From Tanytarsus gracilentus (Eukaryota > Arthropoda > Insecta > Diptera > Chironomidae), in NCBI GenBank assembly GCA_038502055.1, contig JAXRKN010000043.1:6448001-6512000 (forward strand): a DNA stretch of 64,000 nucleotides. Direction: 5' to 3'. Below, piece after piece: positions 1-12,700 of the stretch (position 1 is the stretch's first letter; every line of letters begins with the position of its first letter). The position numbers were made by a program, and so were the translations under genes. A model generated the notes under the pieces. It had not been told where the DNA came from and did not search any database. It was given only the letters and a program-made list of their open reading frames with translations.

Positions 1-3000
1 TCATTTACGAGGAACGTTTATTGACTATCAATAAGTAGCATGAAATTTTTATGCAACCCTCCTCCGCCCTTTTAAGAGAAATTCAATTTACAAATCATAG
101 CATTGCAGAATTAAATTGCCAGCAGATAAAAACTTTTTCTTCTATACAATCACTTAATACATTTTTTCAAATCGATATCTATCGTGTGCTCAGACGCCCT
201 ACAAGTTGTTAGCTGAACACGAGAATTAGCTCGTCTTCTCCTCTCTATCTCACTATCGGCAAGTGAATTAAATTACATTAATTGATTAGCAACCTTACAA
301 CAGCTCGGTGTATGGGTGGATGTAACTAAGAGAGAACTTTGCTATTAATAATTTTTTACTTGAACTTGAAAAAAATATCATGTCATCGTCATCATGGGAC
401 AATTTGCGATAAACTCGATAAAATTTCATATTTTCACGTCTCTCATTTCTCTTTTAAACATTTCCTCACGTATGTGTGCATGTAGTCGGGTCAAGAGTGC
501 CAATAAAGCTTTTGAAATGCGATATATTGGGGGTAGTTTGAACTCGATGTCACATTTTTGTTATGTGTAAAATTTCGTTCCATTTTCCATTTTGTTCCAC
601 ATGCAAATTATTAAAATCTTGAAGACTATTTGTAATTTTATTAAATATTTATTCAAAATTCCACAATTTATTACATTTACACTAAACTTCTCTCGCTAAA
701 TTTCATTTTCATCCTGTAACTCACATACAACTAAAGTAGATAAGATTGAATGATTAAATAAACTAAAAAAAACTTTTTTCCTTCCTTTTTTCCAGTCGGC
801 AGCCGCCAGCCAAGTTGAAGTGATAAATTTTCCTCATGGCTTTCATCTTCTGTCTCTTTAACTAATAGAATGTATAAACGGTAGTGGAGTTTTTCCTCTT
901 TCCACGCTTATGGCCTTATATCACACATTTTTTCCTCCGACTCTATGTGTGCGAGTATAAATAATTTATGATTTTAATAAACTCTGATTTTCTGGCAATT
1001 TTTCAGCACTCTCTCAACTTTTTCCTGCTGCTGTCGTAAAGAATTTTTACTCATAAAAAATTCAGAACCACCGCATAGCGTAAAAATGTGTGTAGAAGAT
1101 ATGGGAAATGTCTAGTTGTTAATTGACGCTTCGTTGCGAGGATATGGAAGTGAAAGTTGAGGTCAAGTGTGGCAAATTAATTTAATTAAGCCCCAAAAAT
1201 GTACAACCGACACTTCCAAGAGATAAAATATTGTCTGAGAATTTAACAATTGTACAATGGACGGATCTATACATAGAATGACATTATTTATTGCCTTTTG
1301 CTGTATGTTGGCCCCCACAAACATCGCCACCTCACACTCGCTCAGACTCTTTTTTTCAAACGGCGAAAGCAGTCCCATTTCTCTCGGTGGGAGATGAATT
1401 TTTCTTCATGCATTCAATAAATCTTAATACTTCACTTAAAGTGTTAGAAATAACAAATTACGTTTCTATGGAAGTAAAATTTCGCTCTCACTGGAGACAA
1501 TTTTTTCCTCTTTTTCTTTCTCGGAAAAAAATATAAAATTTTCTTTAAGTTCGACTTTTTGCAATATCAATGGATTAAAGGAAGTTGGTGGAAAAAATCA
1601 ATATCTAGTCAGTGATGACATCATGGATTAATTTTATTAACATCTCGAAATCAATAACTTGAGACATGAAGTGCTCAAAGGAGGATTAATATAGTTGAGG
1701 GAAAGTTTTGGTGTCAATGACATTTAGAAATCATATTGTAAAAATTGATTGCTGTGTAAATGCTAGAAGAGCTGATGCCAAAAAAAGTTTTCAATTGTCT
1801 AGAAGAATTGATTAAATTTTTTCCACCTTTTTTTTGCAAAATCTTCAAAATTAAATTTATTACAAATTATTTCAAAACCGTTAAAATTTTGAAAATGAAT
1901 TTTCACCTTGCATGAAACTTTTTTCCAATTGAATTGCTCGAGAAAATTTTCCAAGTAAATTCCACCATTTCACATTCAAGCATTCATTTACGGTTAAAAG
2001 CTTTTAATCTTCATCAAGTTTCTTTTTTCTCCATCCGCCTGCTGATAATGTTTCCGATACGTAATGGTCGAGTGGAGAGACGAAGACGAACAAGGTAAAT
2101 CGCTTCTGCAATAAATATAATTACTATGCTAAATGATTTTTTTCTCCATCCATCTAAATCATACATAATGTAAAAAGGTGAAGTCCTTCAAGGCTCTCTC
2201 GACGCACACAAACGAGAGGAAAAAATCTAAAATAGAATTAATTTTCTAAAGAAAGACAGCGTCACCTTATGAATGTGTGGGTGTTAAAACTTTTTTGGAG
2301 CTTTTTCAAGATTCTTGAGCGCCACAATCGACGACTTTCATACATAAGTCACTGCGCATGTGTTTGCATCCGATGGGGAGCTCGTGAGTATATAAAAGCC
2401 GATTTTGGGGGAAAAAGGAGCTTCACGAAAAAAAGAAGAAAAAGAAAATTTCGTCCAATCAGAGACGTGGAAAAAAGTTTATTGCCGAGGAAAAATGGAA
2501 CGTCTTTATAGCTTCAGCTACGTTTCGATTCTTCTTACACTTGATGAGGCTTTAAATGGATGTCGCCGGGTAGATTCGTTGATTGAATTGGTTTTGTAGG
2601 TTTCGAGTTTCGAGGGTGGGAAAAAATTGCAGGGAAAGTTAAGTTTGAAATTTTTTTTTGTAAGAAAATTTAAATTTTTTAGAGATTTTTAAAATATGTC
2701 AAAAATAATTTTTAAAACTTTAAAAAAAGTACAACCCTTGCATTGTTACAAAATTCCTCGCAAATATTTATTTTATTCCACTTCAATTCTTCCACTTAAG
2801 GTCAATAATAATTATTTCAAATCTCCAATGATCCGCATAATGAAGAATAAACACATTCGAATCCATCTCACTCGACTTACACACATTATATACATTTCTG
2901 GCGATGTTAAAAATAAAGTTCCGAGTGTTTAATGTTTCTCTCATTCTTTCACTCACGACTTCTAAAAATAAATTCCCTTTTTTCGATCGGAGATAATTTC

Positions 3001-6000
3001 CTCTTTCAATATAACGTGAATCATATGAAATCATTGATAAAGATGTAAACAAATCTTCGAGAATGAGAGAATGAGAGAGAAAACTTTAAATACTTTGAGA
3101 GTTGAGGGAAAAAAGTGAAATAAAGGAAGGAGACTCATGGAAATGTTTGTTTTGATTTTCATCCGCCAAAAGCAATGCATGAATATGTTTTGTTTCTCAC
3201 ATGTCGAGAATTTTTCCATCCCAGTTGACACTTGTTGAATTTTCAAGAGCATTCCGGAATGGCTTTTCAAATATTTCGTCTCCCTCTCGATTTAAAACAG
3301 TTGAAAATTTTCTGTTTATTTCCAGTAATGGCCTATCTCAATTTAAACTTCAGTGCTTAGCCTTGAAGCTCAAGTTGAATATTTGTGAGATAACCATATG
3401 GATACAGCTGTTATCAAAAAGGCGATCATTAGCATACTTTTCATTTTGTGTGGGAAGCTGTGCAAAGTCTAAAGGTCAATTTTGAAATGAAATTTTATTG
3501 CGATGATGAGACAGAATTTAAAGTGAACTTTGTCATGTTTTATAGAAATTTCTAAAAATAAATTATTTAACCTACAAAAATAAAAAGTGATTCAACCTAT
3601 AAAAAGGTAAAACTATCGATTTACGTTCTTAATAAGAAGTAAGCGCAATTTAATATTCGCAGTTAGTTAAGAAATAAAATGTGTCGCTCCACATTTTGCT
3701 CCTCTATCATCCGATTACGATTACACTTAATGACAAACAAAAAAGTGTTTATCGTGTGCAGGCACGTTGTCATTATCGTGTGAAGTTGTTGATGCCATTA
3801 ATAAAAATAACTTTACGAAATTTTTCTCAGCAATTTCGAGATCAAGCAAAAGAATAAAAATAAGAAGAAGTTGATTTTATAATGAGCGCAAATAATTTAA
3901 TTAACATGCCAAGCAAAAAAAGTGTTATGTTCGTTGAATGAAAAGTCACGTGGAAATTCCGAAACAATTAAATGCGCTATGTGGCGCGCCAATCAAGTTA
4001 TCAGTCAACTTCAAAAGTGCTCACGAAAGATTTTTTAAAATTTTTTCCTGCCACCGCCGAGTGCAGAGAATGTTTGATAAATAAAAGTCGAGAATTCAAC
4101 AAGCAGGCAAAAAAAAAGCTTGAGAGCGTGCACACAAAAAGCAGAGCCCAGAGAACAAAAGTCGTTGTGCGCACACACAGAAAAAGAAAATTGAATATCA
4201 ACACGTTTTATATACATCGACGATTTCCCCACTTTTAAACATATATTTTTTTCTTCTCTTCATTTACACTAACAAGCGAACGTTGTGAGAGTTGACGTTC
4301 AGTCAAGTTTCGATTCCGGTAGATGAAACAACGTTTTTTGTGTGTCGCTCGGCGGCTCTCCGAATATAATCATATATAAAAATTTTGCTCCCTGTAAAAA
4401 AAATATTTCTGTTTAAAATTCGAGAAAGAAGAAAAATAAATTTTTATTTTTTGATCAACAACACGCAGAGAGTCAAAAGTTTTTTTTCTCTCTCGCCCCC
4501 TTTGCAACACGCGCTTCAATCGGCAGCGTGTGGAAGTGTGTTAAAAAGTAATTAATTGCACAACAATAAAATAGAATTTTCTCTTCGATCATCGGGAAAG
4601 AAGAAAACTTAAATGTATGTGTGGATTTTGCTGATCTTGAAATAGTTTTTTGGCACCTTCGCGAATTTTTCGGAGCGGCGAGTAATTTCAAACAAAAAAA
4701 AATAAAGAATCTCGCATGCCAGCGGCGGCCACCTCAGCAACCGAAAAAAAACTTTATTACTTTTTTTAAAAATAGCTTTTTTGTGACAGTGGTGGTAATA
4801 TGAAATAATGATATCTCTTTTTTTCTTGTTGGAACACTCTCGAACGTTCAATTGGTCGTCGCGAATACAAAAATTTGCACATGGATCTTCTCAAAAGCCA
4901 GAAGAACTCTTCCTTGATGTTCATGTGAATATTTAAATAAGAAATGTAAATGTTGACTCAATAACTAAGTCAAACAGTTGAACTACTGATTATCTAATGT
5001 GCACTAATGTATCGATATCTCTCTCTCACTCTCTCTCACACACATGCGAATTCATACACATGATGATCGTATAATGGTAAAAAGTTTGTTGGAAAAATCA
5101 AAATGTAGACAGAGAGTCGAAGAATTAATCACCTTCAATTTTATTTTACACCGCTTATCATTATCACTAAAAAATTTTTTTTTTCAACACAGACTGAATA
5201 GAACATTCTGTGATGTTTGCGATCATTTTGAATAATTTTCCATTTCGTTGTCAAAGTCAATCGGAGAAAAATTGAATTCCAAATAGTGCTTGCGGAGCTA
5301 TTTAAATATGATATTACGTTTTACTCTCTGAATTATATCCATATGAGACTGAGTTACAGCGGCATGTTCGATATAGAGAATATTAAAATTATATAGACTC
5401 CAATTGAGGGTGGAAATGGATAGCGATAAAAGCGTGGAACCAGTTAATTATCTACTCGTAAAGTAATTAATTAAATTTAATTAAGTTAAGTGAGTATCAC
5501 AAAAAATTTAAAACTTTCAAAAGTTTAATCTGAAATGTCAAAAAATTCAATCAAAGTCACCCAAAATTTTAAACCAAAAATATTGTTCTCGTATCAAATT
5601 GTAAACAGCAAAAAGTTCTTAACTCTTCCAGAAGAACTGAGCGTAGAAAATTCCATCTTCTTCTATGACTTTAAACACACAAGCGATCACGTGTTTCATT
5701 AAAAATCTCCATCATCTCGACCATAAAAAAAAGCTTCAGCAACGAGCAAAAAATGTTAATTCTTTCTTCTTGTTCTTCGAAAAAAAACTCCTCATCTCTA
5801 TCATTTGCCGAATTCTTTACACTCCCCGATCCCAAAAGTAAAATTTTTGCTTTTCTTGCCGCTACCGCACTCAGCTCATATTCTTCATTCTTTTAGATTT
5901 CTTTCGACATCGAACATTGAAAATTAAACTTGAGAGTACACACGCAAAAAAAAGAGCGGTCGATCAGCTTGTTGTACTCGTTTTATTACGATCATATGTG

Positions 6001-6431
6001 TTGGTTAGTGAAGAAAACAAAATTAATGTAAAATGCGAAAAACGAGAGAGAAAAAAATTACTCGAGTGAGAGATTTGAAGCTAAAGTGGTGTGAAATTTA
6101 CTTTGCAAACTATTCCGACACTAAATTGCGTCTTAAATTCGAGTCAATTTGCAATCAAAAAGAGAGAGAAAAGTTGTAAATTGTTTATATACAGACTGGC
6201 GAAATTAAGTAATGAGTCGTGCCACAATATTTATTATTGCATATCGAGTGCGATCGAGAGAGAGTCACACCTCCCCAATTTTAAACACTCACGATTTCGC
6301 CAACATTCAAGTGCGCGCCTATTTGAATATCAGCTGAAGGGCCAATCTCTTTTTTTGCCACATACATAAACTTATAATGAAAGTGCAAGTGTACTAAATT
6401 CCAAAAATTTTCTTTCTCCATTTCCTTATAG
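1..6431. other. Non-coding region upstream of foxo
   Basis: No conserved protein, tRNA or rRNA signature was found in this stretch on either strand. The short open frames are low-complexity, AT-rich and without recognisable homology. The last 2 kb before foxo (about 4200-6430) are rich in GAGAG and CACAC runs and probably include the foxo promoter and upstream leader exon(s), but no transcription start can be fixed from sequence. A 20-bp word at 582-601 recurs far away at 52764-52783 (see the dispersed repeat entries). Confidence 0.6.
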
Positions 6432-6706
6432 GCATAAATTATAAAGCACAGGTTCGCTTTTTGGTGTGTGATAAAAAAAAGTTTACAATTTGAATGAAGG
6501 AAAAAAATTAAAGTGAATTAAAAAAATTGATAACGACTTGAGTGAGAAGCGTCAGTAGTGTAGTGGAGAATCATCATTTGTAGTGGAAAGTCGTTCAAGG
6601 ACTTTTACAAACTGACCCCAAGTGTCAAGAGTGTGCCGATAAGGAACTCGAACTTATCATTCTAATAACAACAAAAAACATATTTAAGTGATCTAGGAAA
6701 AAAATT
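6432..6706 (+). promoter_or_regulatory. foxo: Probable foxo 5' leader exon (acceptor at 6431)
   Basis: A pyrimidine-rich tract ending in TTATAG at 6426-6431 is a good splice acceptor, so the leader exon carrying the foxo start codon probably begins at 6432. It then runs through untranslated sequence to the ATG at 6707. The donor exon upstream is not identified. The alternative is that transcription starts inside this region and there is no upstream exon. Confidence 0.45.
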
Positions 6707-9700
6707 ATGGATTCGTTTGGAAACGATCCATGGCCGTCACCACCCATTCTCACCGAAATAAATGATCAAATGGATTCGTTGACGGAACTTCAAGAGGGTG
6801 GATTTGAGCCACAAATTAGAGCACGATCTAACACTTGGCCTTTGCCACGACCCGATAACTATGTCGATCAAAATGACGATGGAGAAAATAACCAACAATG
6901 CAACAATCAGCAATCAGTCACTGGTGAGTTAGAATAATAGCCATTAAATTTCGGAAATTTTTTAAAGTTAAATAATTCGTAAAATTTTCCTAATTGCGAA
7001 TGGCGGTAAAAAAATCCAGGAATGAGTAACAATTTAGTAAATTAAAAAAAATATTCCGCACTTTTCCGGTACAACAAAAATTTTTGACACGGGTTATATT
7101 AAAAAATAATAAAAATAGAAATTTAATCTTGTTTCATTAAAATTCATTCAACTTTAGTGAATTGAAAACAAAATTCCGAAAGATGTTTTAAATAGAGTTT
7201 CTCACGGGTAACCCGGGTACGGGTTTACCCGGGTATGCCCGTCAATTTTACTACCCGGGTATACCCGGAAAATTGCTCTACCCTTACCCGGGTAAAAATT
7301 AAAAAATTCGAAGAAAATTTTCTTAATTTTTTTTGAAAAAATCTTCCTCCATGGAGCTCCATAACTGCTTTTTATAAGTTTTGTGTAAACCAATACCTGA
7401 AAATGTTTTGTTTACAATGAATTTTATCACTTATCAAAACTACATGACTTAAGAAGGTAGTTTACCTTTATAAATTTAGATTCGTTTGCACAGTGGAACG
7501 TTTGATATTAAAAATGGCCAACGTGCTCTAAACCTTTACTAATTGTTAACGACGGCTTAACAGATTTATTTAAATCATAAATCAGCACAAAATTTTACTA
7601 ATAGAGGCTCCTAAAAGTCCTTATTAATGCCTCATAGATTATTTCTTTACTTAATTGTTTTAAGCATAAATGGCATTGACAACAAGTTGTAACGAGTTGT
7701 AAAATGCATAACTGAATTATGTTTATTTTTTTCATACAAAATTTAAACCTTCCTTCAAGTGATTTATCTCTTCGATGCCCTATAATTTGTTGCATGATGG
7801 CTCAAAACCAAAGATTACTTTATGTCAAATAATGATTTTCATACAAAAGTACGATTTTAGAGTCATCTTTGAATGCAATTATCTCGGAAACGTGCAAAAA
7901 CGTGCAAACCAAACCAATTCCATACGATAGATTCCTCCTTTGGCTATCCTGCTTGATACCCCATTCAGCGTTCCGATGCGTTCCGCAAACTGTGCAGACG
8001 TTTTTTAATGAGTGTGTTCGTTTACTCAGAAAAATCATGTTTAAAGCACTTCCAAAGACTTTTTTTACATTGAAATTTTTAAAAAATCTATCGGAAATTA
8101 ATTTATGACAATCGTGAATTAACACTTTTGAAAGAAACTTTTTAATTAAAGAAATATTCTCATTTTGAATAAGAGGCTATTTTTATAATATATGTGTAGG
8201 GGTCAAGCAAAAAGCCTTTTTCTGAGATATGGTGCTCAGCAAAAAAATAATTTTTTAAGGCAGTTGATAGAACACATATTCAGCTATTGTTTTAAATACT
8301 TAAGTTAGCCATAAGCATCCTTTCTTATTTATTCTTGATGGCCATTTTATTCTATGAAACGTTCTACTGTGGTTTGTGAAATTTTTTAATTCAAAAAAGT
8401 ATTTTGAAACATCAAGTGCAAGTGCAACAAAAAAATAGCCATGAGATGACATGAGAAGACTCAAACAAAGATCTCCAATTTTGGACCGATTGTTTAAAGC
8501 TTTACTAACGATTCAGGCAACATCAGTTTCTTCATAGAGGGCATTTTTAGAGGCTGGAGATATTGTAACAAAGGCTAGAACTCGAATGTCAGACCTTCAC
8601 TGTGTAATGTTCCTTAAGAACTATTTCCATTAAACGTTTTATATTTCTTTTAATCTTTTCATTTTCTGTTTAAAAAACTTTTATTTCTGTTACTAAAAAT
8701 GCTCTATGTAAAGATTAGCCGAAAATTTGAGTAAAAATAGGTATATTTTTTTAAAAAAATTCTTACCCGGGCATGCCCGGGCTACCCGGGTAGGACAAAA
8801 TCTCATTACCCGGGCATTTGAGAAACTCTAGTTTTAAAGACAAAATTAAAAGAAGTCAACAAAACCATTTTAAGACCTAAAAATAGCTTTATTGATTCTT
8901 ATGGTTAAAATTAAGATGAAAAACGCTTTTTAAGAATTCTTGTTGATAGAAAAATTTACAAATTTATTACGTCACAATTAATTGAGAGAATTTGAACTAC
9001 TTTTTAGTTCTCTCATCTTTTTTTACGAAACGTCTATTAAGTTTGATCATACGAGTGTCATATACTCTCGATAAGAATGTAAATAGCGAAAAAAAAGTAA
9101 ATAAATTCACTATGACGACATTCTCAGACTCTATTAAGTCTTAAAGCTTGTTTTGTAAACAAACTCGATGCGGTGTGTAATGATTTGTTTTCGATTCTCT
9201 CTCTCTCCATGTGTTTTAGTGTAAAAATTTGCAAAAGAAAATTTTGAACCTCGATCGGTCGTCGGACGAGTTGATTTCGTCACTCGAACAAGTTTATTGG
9301 TGTAATTTGCGTTAAAATTACGCATTTTATTTAGCGAGAGATTTTTTGGTACACAACCACATGTAAGCTGTCGCAAACATACACTCGTTAGTGTGTTTGA
9401 ACTTTTTCTCTCACTCGCACATAGTCAATTTTATGTGTCGACCTTTATCAGTTTAAATAAAATAATAAAAATGTGCTCCACTCTGATAATCTTATCACAT
9501 CAATAAACGTTCACCATAGTAACATCGCACATAAGCAACTTTCATTTAAATCTCTATCGATAATCTCTTATCAATATTTTATTTCTCTCCATTTTGTGGA
9601 CAACGAGAATTTACACATGTGATTTTTTTTGTCTCAATTTAATTTTTTTTCATATTAGTGACTTAATTGAGAAGGGCTTAATTATGAATCTTACAAGGTC

Positions 9701-12700
9701 TTTTCTTTGTGTGCTCGCTTTGTATCATTGAAACATCAATCTAGGTGCGATATATGTGGATTAAAAATAATTACTTCAGTGATTAATAATTTGACAACTT
9801 TTTAAAATAAAAATAAAACTTTTTGGGGTAGGTGAAGTTTATTTAAATCGGGTGAAGCCATTTTGTTAGATGTATAAAAAATAGAATATTAAAGTTATCT
9901 CAAAACAGAAGTTTTAAACAAATTTTAAAATTACACCTGTTCACACCCTTATCATGACAGAGTTCAATTGTTCTGGAAATGAAGAATAATTTTTTTTAAC
10001 TGGATTATGCTGAATTTAAATGTTAAGAATAAAGTAAATTTTTTACGTTTTATTTATTTCATATTTTATAAACTTTATGGGTGTGCGTTATAGTTGTAAA
10101 AAATTGATATGACTCATTAAAAAATTCATACCTTTTAATTAATTTAAAATATTCCATAATTAAAAAGAATTTGCAAATCAAATTTTTATTTTAAATATTT
10201 AAGTTACTGCTTTGATAATTTTATATGGAAGTAAAACGTGTATCAAGATTTTTTTCAAAAAGTTTGTAAAGTAATCTGTCAGCAAAAAAATTAATCAATA
10301 AAATTACAAAATTAAAATATGCACAATCATATTCACGCTACAAAACATAAAATTAAAATCGCTTACAAAATTAATTAATTGCATTTTTTTTCGCGCCAAT
10401 TGACACAATTTTGAGCATTTTCTCTCAGTTTATTCATACAAAGTAGTTGCTATGTAAATTAACGCAGAAAAAAAAGATATTTTACTCTCCGCATAAAAAC
10501 TAAATTTGTGAATGAGGAAATAAAAAATATCAAGAGTTTCTTAACAGAAGCTGATTGAGCATCATTAGCACATTCGAGGGTTATCAAAAAAAATCAGTTA
10601 AATTCTGATTCACGTTTTTGGGAATATTTTTAAATTTTTTTTTTGGTAAATGAATTTCCTGCGTGTGAAATTTAAATTAAATTTGTTATTCCCTATTTAT
10701 ATTCAAATGTTCACTTTCATTGATGATAAGAAAATCTCGAAAACATTCAAGTTCTATTTTGAGATTTTCTCTCTTCTTTTCGATATGGCCTTGATGAGTA
10801 ATAAAAAAACCTCCAATACAGAAACAAAGACGCGAATCAAAGAAAATTTTCTACACACAATTTTTTAATCAACCGGAAGAAAATTTGCAACAACGTCCGT
10901 GGGAAAAAATAGTTTTCGAATAATTACTTGCGCAAATATGTGTCAAAAATGAAAGAGAAAGAAAAGCGTCACCGGGCGCCATGAGACTAATTATTGAGCG
11001 AATGTATAGACACGTAGATGTTTGAGTAAGCATCAAGGTTAAACACAGCTGAGATGTGTTCGCTGTCAAAAAAAATATTCTCCGCAATATCGAAGCTTCT
11101 AATTCGTTTCATTCTCTCGCTTTACAGGAATTCCACCAACACCAACTTCAGTGTCGAAGAAGAACTCGTCGCGACGAAATGCATGGGGAAATTTGTCGTA
11201 TGCGGATCTTATAACAAAAGCAATCAGCTCAGCACCAGACTGTAGATTAACACTTAGTCAGATTTACGAGTGGATGGTACAAAATGTTCCATATTTCAAA
11301 GACAAAGGTGATTCCAATAGCAGTGCGGGATGGAAGGTGAGTTTCATAAATTTAGTGACAATTTAATTTTACGATTTCCATAAACGAATCCACTAGACTT
11401 ATTTAAATGAGATGATTCTGCAAAATGTCCAAATTTAAAATATAATAAATTTTTTAACTGCAAAGTTCCATAAAAAAATTTTTGCTTCTATTATAAAAAC
11501 AAGTTTTTTAAAATTTTCATAATTCCTATTCAATTATTTTTTCGCAAACTCCTGATCGATTACATCAGTGCTATCGAAAAATTTAATTTCTTTAAAATGT
11601 GCTCGCTCAAAGTACAACTTGAGAGTGGGATTTTTGAAGTTTATTCAACCGGTTTTTCAACATGCCGAACATTCAAGAAATAAGAAAAGATTTTAGCTAT
11701 TTTTTTATCGTTCGCTTAATCGAGAGAGCGAGCAACGAGACTCACTTTAAAAGTTAAATCTGGATCTCAATTTTGATATTCAAATAACGGATCGGAATGC
11801 TTTTCGATAATGGATTCTAGAAATTGAATTACTTTAAAGATCTCTGTTTACCTTTTTATTTTGTTATTCTTTTTCGATTCTCATATTGCGCAAATGACAT
11901 CGAAAAATTGAGTTATTTTGAAATTCATCAGATGATCGAAAGTTTCTCGCCAACAACTGCATAAAAAAAACTTTTATTTGACGTCAATCGAAAAACTTTT
12001 GTACTCAAACTGTTTTGTGTCGAAGTCTGTCAATTTGCTGTATAAGCGCGAAAATAATCTGCAATCGCTACACGCGCAATGCGCTGATAAGAGAACGTTT
12101 TTTCTTCTTCTAGAGAATGTATAATAATCATTAGGGAGTTGTTAGCAGTAAAAAATAAAACTGTCGAATTGATAAGTGAAATTTTTGCAGAAAATTTTGA
12201 ACGATAATTTCTATGGAAATTTTTTTTGATTGCGCGAAAACACCCTCGAGTGGGTTGTGATAAAATAAATTTATTTTAAACCCAAATCAAATTGAAAATT
12301 CAATAAAAGTCGCAGCATGAAATTAATGAAAGTCATCGATTGAATTAAATTGGGGTGAAAATGAGCAAAAGTCACCTACATACGCTAGACAATGAAGCTC
12401 ACACATGAGAAAAAAGAGTCCACCGACTGCGATAAGCTGAGCCATTAATTGAAACAAATTTTATTGCAACCCTCTCGTCGAGTGAGAGGAGAGCAGAGAA
12501 AGAGACACAAAAAGATGTCAATTAATCTCAATCAATGGTCAAAAGGAAAAATTGTTTCACAGTTTAAGTGAAAAATTGAAGCGAACTTCGATCGGATACT
12601 TAATTGGCGTCAAAAAATACCCAATATCGTAGCAGCTCCACTCTTCTATCCTCAATGTGATTTATTACATCCCCAATATACAATTTGCTTCGCATCTCTC

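Noticed and set aside
7820..8125. ORFs inside the hAT element, considered as transposase remnants
   Set aside because: No DDE, BED-finger or hATC features, and both strands are open over the same stretch.
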